Assembly: GCF_013284245.2 (NCBI RefSeq)
Contig: NZ_CP085876.1
Coordinates: forward strand, 5,420,001-5,484,000
DNA from: Brevibacillus sp. DP1.3A
GTDB taxonomy: Bacteria > Bacillota > Bacilli > Brevibacillales > Brevibacillaceae
DNA: 64,000 nt
Reading direction: 5' to 3'
Shown: in pieces, positions 16,005 to 24,451 of the stretch
Position numbering within the stretch: the first letter of the stretch is position 1
How the letters are laid out: each line of letters opens with the position of its first letter
Made by a program: the position numbers and the translations under genes
The notes under the pieces: model-generated
What the model was told of the DNA's origin: nothing
What the model saw: only the letters and a program-made list of their open reading frames with translations
Database searches by the model: none

Positions 16005-17273
16005 TTACACTCCCTCCTTTCCGAGCAATTGGTCGGTCGGAATTTGTACTTCTAAGTGCGTCATTTGCTTCTGATCAGGTAAAATACGCAAGCTTCCTTG
16101 CAGGCTTTGGACAATTCCGCGGGCATGCGTCAATCCAATTCCGGTAGATGCATTTCCCTGTTCATCGTATTTGGTCGTATACCCGGGCTGAAACACCCAT
16201 TCCTGCTCTTCTAGCGGGATTCCCGGACCACTATCAAGTACACTGAACACCAGATGACGATGAATCAGCTTCACATTCAGCTCAATCCGTCCCGACGTGG
16301 GAATCGCCTCTACCGCATTGGCTACCAGGTTGTTTAGCACGGAGAGCAGCGCATAGATTTGGCTGGTCGATAGGTTGATATTACAGCTCCACTCTATTCG
16401 TATATCTTTTCCCAACATCTCTGCGTATTTCTGATTCGCGCGTGCAACCAACTCACACAGCTCTTTGATCGGCAGCTGTGGTGCTAGTCCCTCCTGATTA
16501 ATCAGCTTGGAAATACCCGCCAGCATCCGCTGCGAATCTTTTTTCACCTCATGTACATTCTCGGCAATCGACAAGGCCGTCGGGGATTCCGCATGACCCG
16601 AGGTGAGCAGACGCCTGTAAAGCTGATAGCTCTCTCGCGTGATTTCCTCCAGATGCGTCATCGATTTGCGCAAGTAAAAGGCTTCTTCATACAGCTCCGT
16701 ATTGATCATCCGCAGACGCTCCAACTCCTGTTGACGCACCTCTCCCACTGCCCGTAACTGCCTGATTGAAAAGCTGTTGTACAAGCCGACAGCAAAAAAG
16801 CTGCGCAGGACCCCAAAAAAGAGAAGCATCAAAAAGCTTTGCCAGGTGATCGGCGGAAAATCAGTGAAATACTGTCGTACTTGGATCTCTACCACATTGG
16901 AGACGAAATCAATAGATGCACCTATGAGCCCCAACCATAAAGGAAATTCCCGATAGCTACGCGCACGGAGCAAATAAAACAGGACGGTAAAGCTGAAATA
17001 GAAAAAGGCTGAGGGAAGATGCGCAGCCACACTCTCCATGTACGGACGGTACGCAAAAAAGACATCCATTCCGACGCGAAATCCGAAGATAAACGTCCCT
17101 GTAAAAAATCCCGTCAACAATACAGGTACGGACGAAAACCACAACAACCCGAAAAAGAAAGCAGCGATGCCCAAGGAAAAACGAAACGACCCTCCTACGG
17201 GGTTTACCTTCATCTCTCCAAAAAAAGCAGTTGCCAGCATGATAATAAACAGGATCAAAAGGCGTTCTCGCAT
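16005..17273 (-). CDS. glnK: GlnK (YcbA)-type sensor histidine kinase
   Basis: A 422-residue kinase with about five N-terminal membrane helices, a coiled linker, and a GHKL ATP-binding domain. The N box is NNLVANAVEAI, G1 is DSGPGIP, and G2 is STGIGLTHARG. The phospho-acceptor His is probably in ENVHEVKKDSQR. It belongs to the same subfamily as B. subtilis GlnK. It is transcribed with the response regulator gene downstream. A strong terminator lies just upstream of its start and isolates it from the ABC transporter operon. Confidence 0.85.
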   Translation of the reverse strand: MRERLLILFIIMLATAFFGEMKVNPVGGSFRFSLGIAAFFFGLLWFSSVPVLLTGFFTGTFIFGFRVGMDVFFAYRPYMESVAAHLPSAFFYFSFTVLFYLLRARSYREFPLWLGLIGASIDFVSNVVEIQVRQYFTDFPPITWQSFLMLLFFGVLRSFFAVGLYNSFSIRQLRAVGEVRQQELERLRMINTELYEEAFYLRKSMTHLEEITRESYQLYRRLLTSGHAESPTALSIAENVHEVKKDSQRMLAGISKLINQEGLAPQLPIKELCELVARANQKYAEMLGKDIRIEWSCNINLSTSQIYALLSVLNNLVANAVEAIPTSGRIELNVKLIHRHLVFSVLDSGPGIPLEEQEWVFQPGYTTKYDEQGNASTGIGLTHARGIVQSLQGSLRILPDQKQMTHLEVQIPTDQLLGKEGV

Positions 17274-17291
17274 AGCTGCTCCTTTCGCACG

Positions 17292-17334
17292 GAAAAAGAT
17301 CTCCTATTCTTATTTTACTAAGAATCGGAGATCT
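17292..17334 (-). terminator. Terminator of the glutamine ABC transporter operon
   Basis: AGATCTCC (17297-17304) and GGAGATCT (17327-17334) pair, extended by ATTCTT/AAGAAT inside. On the minus strand the stem is followed by TTTTT. Confidence 0.85.
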
Positions 17335-17349
17335 GCAAAGATAGAACGC

Positions 17350-18000
17350 TTAAGCGTGCTTGTTTTCCAGTCGCTTGGAGACGACTGACAACGCGTAGTT
17401 GACGACAAAGTACATCACTGCCACCATCAGGAAGGTCGGGATGACGTAGTTGACATTGCGTCCGTTGATGATTTGCGCATGGTTCATCAACTCTGGCAAT
17501 GCGATTACGACGGCCAGCGACGTATCCTTCAAGAGCGAAATGAATTGGCTCACAATCGGCGGAACCATTCTTCTGAGAGCCTGTGGCAGGACAACATTCC
17601 ACAGTGTCTGGACATAATTCAAACCAGAAGAACGTGCAGCTTCAATTTGTCCTTTTTCGACCGAATTTAAACCGCTTCGCACGATTTCCGACAACATCGC
17701 TGCTTCGAAAATAACTAATGCCAGAACAGCGGCCCAAAACTTGTCCAGCTTGATTCCCACTTCCGGGAGAGCAAAATACGTAAAGAAAATAATCAACAAG
17801 AGCGGCAAATTGCGAATCAGCTCTACGATTGTCCCGAGAACTTGTGAGACTCCGGGAATTTTTGCGTAACGCAAAACCCCTACGAGTATCGCAATAGTAA
17901 AGCTGAAGACAATTGACAAGAAAGCGACCTGCAAGGTGACCCAAAAGCCTTCGAGCAGGAAGGTCAAATGACTGGGCGTATAGGCTCCGATAAAGTCCAT
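17350..18000 (-). CDS. Polar amino acid (glutamine-type) ABC transporter permease
   Basis: A 216-residue inner-membrane permease of the His/Glu/Gln/Arg/opine family with about five helices. The conserved coupling loop is EAARSSGLNYVQTLWNVVLPQALRR, with the family EAA motif. It is the second permease of a binding-protein-dependent importer encoded 18.0-20.4 kb, corresponding to GlnM/GlnP. It starts 15 nt after the other permease. The motif LRSGLNSVEKGQ before the EAA loop is standard. Confidence 0.9.
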   Translation of the reverse strand: MDFIGAYTPSHLTFLLEGFWVTLQVAFLSIVFSFTIAILVGVLRYAKIPGVSQVLGTIVELIRNLPLLLIIFFTYFALPEVGIKLDKFWAAVLALVIFEAAMLSEIVRSGLNSVEKGQIEAARSSGLNYVQTLWNVVLPQALRRMVPPIVSQFISLLKDTSLAVVIALPELMNHAQIINGRNVNYVIPTFLMVAVMYFVVNYALSVVSKRLENKHA

Positions 18001-18015
18001 GATGTCCCCTCCTCC

Positions 18016-18669
18016 TTAGCGGCTTCCAGCCAAGCGTCGCTCCAAATAACTGACGAACGCGCTCAACGGAAGGGTCAGAATCAGATAGAAAACAGCTACA
18101 AAAATGTACACATCAAAGGTAACAAACGTATCAGCGGAGATCAGGTCTCCAAAGTACATCAGGTCAAGACCTGCAATCACACCTAATACAGAGGAGTTTT
18201 TTACGAGATTGATAAACTGGTTGCCCATCGGCGGGATCACGACCTTGATCGCTTGCGGCAAGATGATATAGCGCATCGTTTGTCCGTACGTCAATCCCGA
18301 AGAACGAGCGGCTTCTGTCTGTCCTTTTGGAATCGCCAGAATACCTGCGCGGATCGTCTCCGCGATAAATGCTGCCGTATACACCGTCAAGCCAAGCGTA
18401 CCTGCAATGAAAGGCTCCAGCACGATACCAATTGCCGGTAAGCCCACAAAAAAGAGGAAAACGACGAGAATTAGCGGGATATTACGCACAAACTCTACGT
18501 AAACCGTAGCGATCCACTTGAGTGGTCGAATCGGAGAAATCCGAAAGATCGCAAAGAGCGTCCCCAGTGCAAAGCTCCCGACGAGAGCAAGCAGGCTCGC
18601 CTGCAAGGTGTTCCAAAAGCCTTTGAGATACATATCCATGTGATCAAACAAGATAGAAAAATCGATCAT
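18016..18669 (-). CDS. Polar amino acid (glutamine-type) ABC transporter permease
   Basis: A 217-residue permease homologous to its downstream neighbour, with five helices and an EAA loop TEAARSSGLTYGQTMRYIILPQA. The two permeases would form a heterodimeric channel with the ATPase GlnQ-like protein. It follows the binding-protein gene after about 97 nt that include a hairpin, so its expression is probably lower than that of the binding protein. Confidence 0.9.
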   Translation of the reverse strand: MIDFSILFDHMDMYLKGFWNTLQASLLALVGSFALGTLFAIFRISPIRPLKWIATVYVEFVRNIPLILVVFLFFVGLPAIGIVLEPFIAGTLGLTVYTAAFIAETIRAGILAIPKGQTEAARSSGLTYGQTMRYIILPQAIKVVIPPMGNQFINLVKNSSVLGVIAGLDLMYFGDLISADTFVTFDVYIFVAVFYLILTLPLSAFVSYLERRLAGSR

Positions 18670-18718
18670 CTCTTATGCGATCCTCCTTGTGTGCAAAATT
18701 CTGTTAGGAATATAAGGG

Positions 18719-18745
18719 AATGAGCGGCAGAGTAAACCGCTCATT
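18719..18745 (-). terminator. Intra-operon hairpin between binding-protein and permease genes
   Basis: AATGAGCGG and CCGCTCATT form a perfect 9-bp stem with a 9-nt loop. On the minus strand it is followed by a weak CCCTTATATT tail. It may stabilise the upstream mRNA or partly terminate, which would give excess binding protein. Confidence 0.55.
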
Positions 18746-18765
18746 CTTTATGGAGTCGAACCGCA

Positions 18766-19617
18766 TTATTTTTTAGGTTTTGTTCCGATCCATTTTTCAT
18801 AAATCTTGTCGTATTCACCGTTTTCTTTCATTTCTTTCAGCACATCGTTCACGGTTTTCACGAATTCAGCGTCACCCTTGCTGATTGCAATACCGTATGG
18901 CTCTTCAGTGAAGGTCTCTTCTGTTACACGGTAGTTCGGATCTTGCTTCGCCATGCCGTACAAAAGAGCGTTATCAGTTGTCAGCGCGTCACCTTGACCA
19001 GCTTTGAGTGCTGTGAAGGCTTCCGCGTAGTTTTCGAATTCAAGTACTTCTACATCAGGAGCACTCGCTCTGATGTTTTTCGCAGAAGTAGAACCTTTTG
19101 CGGTCACGATCTTCATGCCTTTTTGCATGTCTTTCAGACCGTTGATTGAGGTGTCCTTTTTCACCAAGAAAGATTGACCTGCCAGGAAGTATACGTCAGA
19201 GAAGTCTACTTCTTTTTTGCGGTCTTCTGTAATAGTCATCGTTGCGATGATCGCGTCAATTTCACCGTTTTTCAGCATCGGGATACGCGTTTTGGAGGTT
19301 ACTTCCTTCAGCTCGATTTTGTTTTCGTCCCCGAGCACTTTCTTCGCAATTGCCTTCGCAATATCGATATCGAAGCCATCTACATTTCCGGTTGCCGGGT
19401 CTTTCAAGCCGAACAGGTTCAGGTCGTACTTAACTCCGACTACGAATTTGTCTCTTTCTTTGATTTTTGCCAATGTGCCTGTACCTGCTGCAGCTGGTGT
19501 ACCTTTTGCGCCGCCTTCTGTTGTACTACCCCCACCACAGCCTGCCAACGCAGTTGCGCTCAGCATCAGAACCAGACCCATCCCTGCTACCTTTTTCCAA
19601 AGCTTGTTTGCTTTCAT
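18766..19617 (-). CDS. glnH: Glutamine-type ABC transporter substrate-binding lipoprotein
   Basis: A 283-residue SBP_bac_3 protein. The lipoprotein signal ends in ATALAGCGG. The solute-binding core has FVVGVKYDLNLFGLKDPATG, GFDIDIAKAIAKK, PMLKNGEIDAIIATMTIT and EEPYGIAISKG. The Asp/Arg pattern for an alpha-amino acid is present (TMTITEDRKKEVDFS). It would capture glutamine or a related amino acid outside the membrane. It lies between the ATPase gene and the permeases in one operon. Confidence 0.9.
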   Translation of the reverse strand: MKANKLWKKVAGMGLVLMLSATALAGCGGGSTTEGGAKGTPAAAGTGTLAKIKERDKFVVGVKYDLNLFGLKDPATGNVDGFDIDIAKAIAKKVLGDENKIELKEVTSKTRIPMLKNGEIDAIIATMTITEDRKKEVDFSDVYFLAGQSFLVKKDTSINGLKDMQKGMKIVTAKGSTSAKNIRASAPDVEVLEFENYAEAFTALKAGQGDALTTDNALLYGMAKQDPNYRVTEETFTEEPYGIAISKGDAEFVKTVNDVLKEMKENGEYDKIYEKWIGTKPKK

Positions 19618-19651
19618 CTGAATACCCCTTTTCTCTATCGTTTTATTTTTT

Positions 19652-20380
19652 TTAGTGATTCAAAATCCGACTCAAGAACAAACGCGCACGCTCTTCACGC
19701 GGACTTGCGAAAAACTCCTCTGGAGTAGAATCTTCAAGAATCGTTCCCTGATCCATAAACACGATGCGATCTGCCACTTCGCGGGCAAAGCCCATTTCGT
19801 GCGTCACGACCACCATCGTCATACCTTCCTTCGCCAGCTTCTTCATGACGTCGAGCACTTCGCCGATCGTCTCGGGGTCAAGTGCAGAGGTCGGTTCGTC
19901 AAACAACATGATTTTTGGTCGCATGGCCAGTCCGCGTGCGATCGCTACGCGTTGCTGTTGACCGCCAGATAGTTGCGTTGGGAACATTTCTGCCTTTTCC
20001 GGAATCCCTACCTTTTCCAAATAGTAGAGAGCTGTTTCTTCGGCTTCCTTCTGCGATACGCCCAATACCTTAGTTGGTGCCAGCGTAATGTTTTGCAATA
20101 CGGTCTTGTGCGGGTATAGATTGAAGTGCTGGAACACCATGCCGATGTCCCGACGCAGCTTGTTGATATCGGTGTTTTTATCGTTTACTTTCACCCCGTC
20201 TACCACGAGTTCTCCGTTTGTAACCGTTTCCAATCTGTTGATGCAGCGAACCATCGTGCTTTTACCCGATCCTGACGGGCCAATGACCACGACGACTTCT
20301 CCCTGGTTGATGTGCAGGTTGATGTTCTTGAGGACGTGAAAGCTTCCGTAATGTTTATTTACTTGATGAAAACTAATCAA
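19652..20380 (-). CDS. glnQ: Glutamine-type ABC transporter ATPase
   Basis: A 242-residue ATPase with Walker [10 protein letters not shown], signature [17 protein letters not shown], Walker [14 protein letters not shown] and the switch His in [18 protein letters not shown] 20378-20380 is taken as the start because it gives [12 protein letters not shown], the standard N-terminus, with GGGGGG about 8 nt upstream. The longer frame to 20524 adds an unrelated 48 residues without a ribosome site. First gene of the importer operon. Confidence 0.9.
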   Translation of the reverse strand: MISFHQVNKHYGSFHVLKNINLHINQGEVVVVIGPSGSGKSTMVRCINRLETVTNGELVVDGVKVNDKNTDINKLRRDIGMVFQHFNLYPHKTVLQNITLAPTKVLGVSQKEAEETALYYLEKVGIPEKAEMFPTQLSGGQQQRVAIARGLAMRPKIMLFDEPTSALDPETIGEVLDVMKKLAKEGMTMVVVTHEMGFAREVADRIVFMDQGTILEDSTPEEFFASPREERARLFLSRILNH

Positions 20381-20568
20381 CCTTAAATCCCCCCTTGCTC
20401 TATGTCTTATTTTGTATACTAATGTCGAACTACTCAAAACTACTGAAAAAGACAAAGAAAAGTTTTTTTGTTTAAAATTTTCTAATAAAACACAATAAAA
20501 AAACGAAGTGAACCTACCAAGCAAATGGGAGCCAATATATCATGTAAGACCTGAATGGAGGCCGGCCT

Positions 20569-21147
20569 ATGAAAGAGGAAAATGTAAAGCCTTGGCTCAT
20601 CCGGATGCGCCAAGGAGAGGAAGAAGCTTTTCAAGAAGTCTATCGAGCAACTCGCACGTACGCCTACAACCTGATCTATTTTCTGGCGCCGCACAAACAG
20701 GATGTAGACGACATGATGAGTGAAGTGTACGTGGAGTTGATTCGAAGCATCGACAGGTACGATGTGGAGCAGCCCTTTATCCCATGGTTCAACGGATTGA
20801 TTGTGCGGCAGGTTCGCAACTGGAATCGAAGCATTTGGCGAAGATTCCGCCTGCTGGAGCGGGTAAAGGAAAAAGGCTACGAAGCACCTGTTGCAGGGAT
20901 GGAGGATAAGCTGGGGGCGATCAGTGATGAGCTGGAGGTCATTCCCGCCGTAGAGAAATTATCCTTCAAGCTCAAGGAAATCGTCGTACTGCGTTACTAT
21001 CAAAACTGTTCCTTGGAGGAAATTGCAGGTATTCTCCAAATCCCGCTCGGAACGGTGAAATCGAGACATCACTTGGCGATGAAAAAGTTGAGAGAGCATT
21101 TTGAGAATCGAATTAATCGTGAGGAGGTATCTTTTCATGTTCATTGA
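20569..21147 (+). CDS. ECF-type RNA polymerase sigma factor
   Basis: A 192-residue sigma-70 family protein of the extracytoplasmic-function group. Region 2 covers about residues 10-85 (EEAFQEVYRATRTYAYNLI, QDVDDMMSEVYVELIRSI), and region 4 about 120-175 (LSFKLKEIVVLRYYQNCSLEEIAGILQIPLGTVKSRHHLAMKKLR). GGAGGCC precedes ATG 20569. Its 3' end overlaps the next gene by 11 bp, which encodes a probable membrane anti-sigma partner. The signal sensed is unknown. Confidence 0.9.
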   Translation: MKEENVKPWLIRMRQGEEEAFQEVYRATRTYAYNLIYFLAPHKQDVDDMMSEVYVELIRSIDRYDVEQPFIPWFNGLIVRQVRNWNRSIWRRFRLLERVKEKGYEAPVAGMEDKLGAISDELEVIPAVEKLSFKLKEIVVLRYYQNCSLEEIAGILQIPLGTVKSRHHLAMKKLREHFENRINREEVSFHVH

Positions 21148-22123
21148 GCAAAAGTTGAGAAGAGAGTATGCACAGGCAGCAGGGAAGCTCCAGATTGACC
21201 CTTCACTGGACAGCAAAATCGAACGAGTAGCCAAAAATGAGTTGGCTGGCAAATGGCGTTTGTACAAAGGGATGCGCTTTCGCCCAAAGCTGGTACATGT
21301 TGTAGCAGCGTTCGCCCTGCTCACTGGTTTTGGTTATGCGACACACACCTTGTTGTACAAAATTGATGAAGGCTCTGTCCGTATGGAAGTTCAAGCGCTT
21401 ACGGATTTTACATTGACGCAAATCACGCCTGAAGAAATACGTTTGGAATTGGCAAACGTAACGAACAAACTGACAACAGGCGAGACCGCCCTCGTCTATT
21501 TCGCAGCGCTGGAAAAAGAGAAACACCCTCTCTTTCAACAAAATCCCATGATCGGCATAGAAAAGCCGGATGTCGTGAAAGATTGGAAGGCATGGACTGC
21601 CGTCCTCAGTGCAGAAGCTTCTCTCTCACATGCCTTGCCACACGAGCTCCCTGACAGCTTTTCATTCCTTGAGGGCAAACAAGGTACCCCCTACGGTGTC
21701 ATGATGGGTCAAGAAGGACAGCAGTGGCTGCATGAGCTTCAAAAAGAAAGCAAGGAAACAGGTAAAAATGTCGTATGGAAAGTCGTTCCACAAGCGACTT
21801 CTCCTATCGAAGCCTATACGAGCCTGTATGAGAACGAGCAAAAAGAACGTATCTTTGTCACAGTAGAGAAATTTCCGAAAGAACAGCTAGATGTACAATT
21901 GAGCACGCCAGAAACAACGAAATACGATGCAGTAACTGTCAGCGGAAAAAAAGCGCATTACACGAAAAACGACCAGTTCTTGTTTAGTGAATCCGGTCAG
22001 TATCAAGAGCTGTCTTGGTTGAATCAAGATGGAGAGCAACCGATTATGTATCGGGTAGCTACCGATTCGCCAACAGTTTCCAAAGAAATGCTGCTCCAGG
22101 CAGCAAAAGCAAGCCAGCAGTAA
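21137..22123 (+). CDS. Probable anti-sigma factor or sigma-associated membrane protein
   Basis: A 328-residue protein with a cytoplasmic N-terminal segment of about 60 residues, one membrane helix (LVHVVAAFALLTGFGYATH) and a large extracytoplasmic domain. This layout and the translational overlap with the sigma gene are typical of anti-sigma factors. No zinc-binding HxxxCxxC signature is present, so it is not a ZAS-type protein. GAGGAGG lies 9 nt before ATG 21137, which is chosen over the frame's earlier start at 21101. Confidence 0.65.
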   Translation: MFIEQKLRREYAQAAGKLQIDPSLDSKIERVAKNELAGKWRLYKGMRFRPKLVHVVAAFALLTGFGYATHTLLYKIDEGSVRMEVQALTDFTLTQITPEEIRLELANVTNKLTTGETALVYFAALEKEKHPLFQQNPMIGIEKPDVVKDWKAWTAVLSAEASLSHALPHELPDSFSFLEGKQGTPYGVMMGQEGQQWLHELQKESKETGKNVVWKVVPQATSPIEAYTSLYENEQKERIFVTVEKFPKEQLDVQLSTPETTKYDAVTVSGKKAHYTKNDQFLFSESGQYQELSWLNQDGEQPIMYRVATDSPTVSKEMLLQAAKASQQ

Positions 22124-22130
22124 CAATGCG

Positions 22131-22184
22131 AAAAGCCAGCCCTCTCTTGCTTTGCTTCCGCAAAAGAGGACTGGCTGCTTTTTT
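22131..22184 (+). terminator. Terminator of the sigma/anti-sigma operon
   Basis: AGCCAG near 22134 pairs with CTGGCT at 22171-22176, with an additional CCTCT/AGAGG inner stem, followed by GCTTTTTTG. Confidence 0.8.
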
Positions 22185-22201
22185 GTTTTCGTCACAAGAG
22201 A

Positions 22202-22720
22202 TTATCCCCGCAGGCGGTTCACCCAGAAGCCGCCCTTCAAATGTTTCGGCTCAAAAGAGATCACGAATGCTTTTGGCGCAATCTCATGAATGAGGTTCCA
22301 CAGTTTTTTCTCGTTGCTGCGCTTCGTCAACACTTGCATCATGAGACGATGTCCGTCGCGTCCCTCTGCTACCCAGGAAGTAACGCCAAAGCCGTGTTCA
22401 CGCAGCTTCACAGGAACCTCCAAGTCAACGGAATCCACAACAACTTGCAGCGTGACATAGCCCAAGGCCAAATACTCCTCGATCTTGCTGCCGATGAATA
22501 CACCCATTCCCCAACCGATACAGTAGGCTGCGAGATTGATCGGATTGTCTAGGTTGTCCAGAACAATCTCCAACCCTTTCAAATACACGAATACTTCCAC
22601 CATCGCCAATAGGGATGCCAACACCCGATAGCCCTTGATCACCATCAGTAGTCGCAGCGTAAAAAACGAAACGTACAAAATGTTGATCCCGATGATGATC
22701 AAAACAAACGCCAAACCCAT
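22202..22720 (-). CDS. UPF0316/DUF2179 family membrane protein (YebE-like)
   Basis: A 172-residue protein with three N-terminal membrane helices and a C-terminal cytoplasmic DUF2179 domain (about 95-165: VPVKLREHGFGVTSWVAEGRDGHRLMMQVLTKR). It fits UPF0316/YebE in length and order. The DUF2179 fold resembles ACT-like ligand sensors, but no ligand is established. ATG 22720 with GGAGAGCA upstream is preferred over the longer frame starting at 22753. Monocistronic and convergent with the sigma operon. Confidence 0.8.
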   Translation of the reverse strand: MGLAFVLIIIGINILYVSFFTLRLLMVIKGYRVLASLLAMVEVFVYLKGLEIVLDNLDNPINLAAYCIGWGMGVFIGSKIEEYLALGYVTLQVVVDSVDLEVPVKLREHGFGVTSWVAEGRDGHRLMMQVLTKRSNEKKLWNLIHEIAPKAFVISFEPKHLKGGFWVNRLRG

Positions 22721-22795
22721 TGCTCTCCTACCCCCACCCAGACCGGGTACCATGATGATTTTGTAATCGTGATAATCATATAATTGAAGGTATTT

Positions 22796-23746
22796 TTATA
22801 AAAGCGGTAAAGTTTGGTTGTTTTGATACAATTTCCGTGCGAACTCCTCCATCAATTCTCGCTTGGCCAACAGCGCAAGCATCCGTTGAGGCAAGCCCTC
22901 TACTCCATAATAAGCACCTGCCAATTGACCATAGACAGCTCCCGTCGTATCCGCATCATCACCGAAGTTTACCGCTAGGAACAGGCCTTCTTCAAAAGAA
23001 CTACTGGAATAAAAAGCCCAAAGCGCCGCTTCAAGCGAATCGACGACATACCCCGATCCTTTGATCTCTTTTCTAGTTTTCTCTTTGTAGGAGCCATTCG
23101 CGACACGGGCGATATCAGGATCAAGCGGTTGCTTTTCCCATAGATCGGCTACAGGAGAGAACGAATCAGCAAGCAATTCCTCTTTGGAAATACCCTGTAG
23201 AGCCCCCAGGAGCAATGCCCCCAAAAAACGACAGCCGTCTACTGCCTTTGCCGTCGCGTGAGTGGTGCGAGAACTTTGCGCACAATATTCAATAGCGAGC
23301 GCCGGTTGATTGGCATAATAGAGCGCGACAGGTGCTAGTCTCATAATGGAGCCATTCCCTGCTGACATCGGATGATCCGATCCGCTGAATGGATTATTCG
23401 TCTGCTCAAAACGCCACAGCGCTTCTTTGGTGATATTCCCAATATCGAAGCAATGATCTTTGCAGCTCATATACCCATTTCGAAACCAGGCTACGTATCG
23501 GTTCATCTGATCAACCGGATCGAAGCCATTTTTCGTAATCAAGCTCTCAGCCAGGCACAGCGCCATCGACGTATCATCCGTCCATTCTCCTGGCTTTAAA
23601 TCGAAAGGCCCTCCCCCGACCATTTCTGTAAGTGGTTCGAAGGTACCCGGTTTGCGAAATTCTATAGTAGTGCCGAGTGCATCTCCAACAGCCAACCCTA
23701 GCAAACTTCCAGCATAGCGGTCACGCAGTTCCACACCTATCCACAC
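22796..23746 (-). CDS. ADP-ribosylglycohydrolase family protein
   Basis: A 316-residue protein with the DraG/ARH fold. The N-terminal motif GSLLGLAVGDALG, EWTDDTSMAL (metal-binding Asp pair), and the C-terminal NFGDDADTTGAVYGQLAGAYYG form the binuclear magnesium site. Members remove ADP-ribose from proteins or act on related glycosides. GTG 23746 or GTG 23734 may be the start; both have AAAGGTG-type upstream sequences. A 65-residue gene ends 24 nt upstream and is probably co-transcribed. Confidence 0.85.
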   Translation of the reverse strand: MWIGVELRDRYAGSLLGLAVGDALGTTIEFRKPGTFEPLTEMVGGGPFDLKPGEWTDDTSMALCLAESLITKNGFDPVDQMNRYVAWFRNGYMSCKDHCFDIGNITKEALWRFEQTNNPFSGSDHPMSAGNGSIMRLAPVALYYANQPALAIEYCAQSSRTTHATAKAVDGCRFLGALLLGALQGISKEELLADSFSPVADLWEKQPLDPDIARVANGSYKEKTRKEIKGSGYVVDSLEAALWAFYSSSSFEEGLFLAVNFGDDADTTGAVYGQLAGAYYGVEGLPQRMLALLAKRELMEEFARKLYQNNQTLPLL

Positions 23747-23770
23747 CTTTTTCGGAATTATCAGTTCACA

Positions 23771-23968
23771 TCAAACAAAGCATCTGGCAATCACATTTTG
23801 ACCGACATATTGCTCGTTCAATTCATCCGTCGCTACCTTTTCTTCTGTGCTCGCAAGCGTGATAATCTGCGGCAAAACCAGCTTGTAACGGTCCTCCATC
23901 ACGGTTTCAAGAAAGTACTGTTCCTTTTCGTCCCACAAAAGAATTCCTGCTAAAATTCTGGTCTCCAC
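23771..23968 (-). CDS. Small protein of unknown function upstream of the ADP-ribosylglycohydrolase
   Basis: A 65-residue protein beginning METRILAGILLWDEKEQYFLE when translated from GTG 23968. That start has GGAGGGG 6 nt upstream. The longer frame from ATG 23983 contains this ribosome site as coding sequence and is less likely. It has no signal, a single Cys near the end, and no family I recognise. It precedes the ADP-ribosylglycohydrolase gene by 24 nt, so it may be a partner or substrate. Confidence 0.55.
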   Translation of the reverse strand: METRILAGILLWDEKEQYFLETVMEDRYKLVLPQIITLASTEEKVATDELNEQYVGQNVIARCFV

Positions 23969-24064
23969 ACAGATCCCCTCCATTTTTTTCTCTTTTGAAT
24001 ATGTACGAAAGACGGGTACAATGACCCGCCTTCTAGTGCCTTACGTAATTTGTAATGTGTATAC

Positions 24065-24355
24065 TTACTGCTCTTTTTTCAGGCGTGCATCCAGAACAAA
24101 GTTGCCGAATGGCAGTAATGAAGCAATAAATGCCCCGATCACTTTCAAGAAGGACCACTTATTGGTCATTGTAACATGTGCCAACGCCAAAATATACAGG
24201 ACAAAAAACAATCCATGAAGCGAGCCGGCAATTTTTACTGCGGCTGGATAATCCCAAAAATACTTAAGCGGCATAGCAATCCCGAGAAGTACTAAATACG
24301 AGATACCTTCGATCAGGCCGATGAGACGAAAGCGTCCGAGGGCAGAATTCATCAT
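24065..24355 (-). CDS. DUF3817 family membrane protein (YdzA-like)
   Basis: A 96-residue protein with three membrane helices and the DUF3817 signature: RLIGLIEGISYLVLLGIAMPLKY, GSLHGLFFVLYILAL and a C-terminal LPFGNFVLDARLK. The family is small, widespread and functionally uncharacterised. It is a single gene between the ADP-ribosylglycohydrolase unit and the PadR regulator, with about 95 bp on either side. Confidence 0.8.
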   Translation of the reverse strand: MMNSALGRFRLIGLIEGISYLVLLGIAMPLKYFWDYPAAVKIAGSLHGLFFVLYILALAHVTMTNKWSFLKVIGAFIASLLPFGNFVLDARLKKEQ

Positions 24356-24451
24356 GTGCGGGTACCATCCTTGCCATTGAAATTACCACTATTATAAACG
24401 AAAAACTATCATAATGATGAAAATAGTCCAATGTTCATAATATATTCAAAA

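Noticed and set aside
20381-20524. N-terminal extension of the GlnQ-like ATPase
   Set aside because: The extra 48 residues have no counterpart in the family and no ribosome site; TTG 20380 has a strong one.
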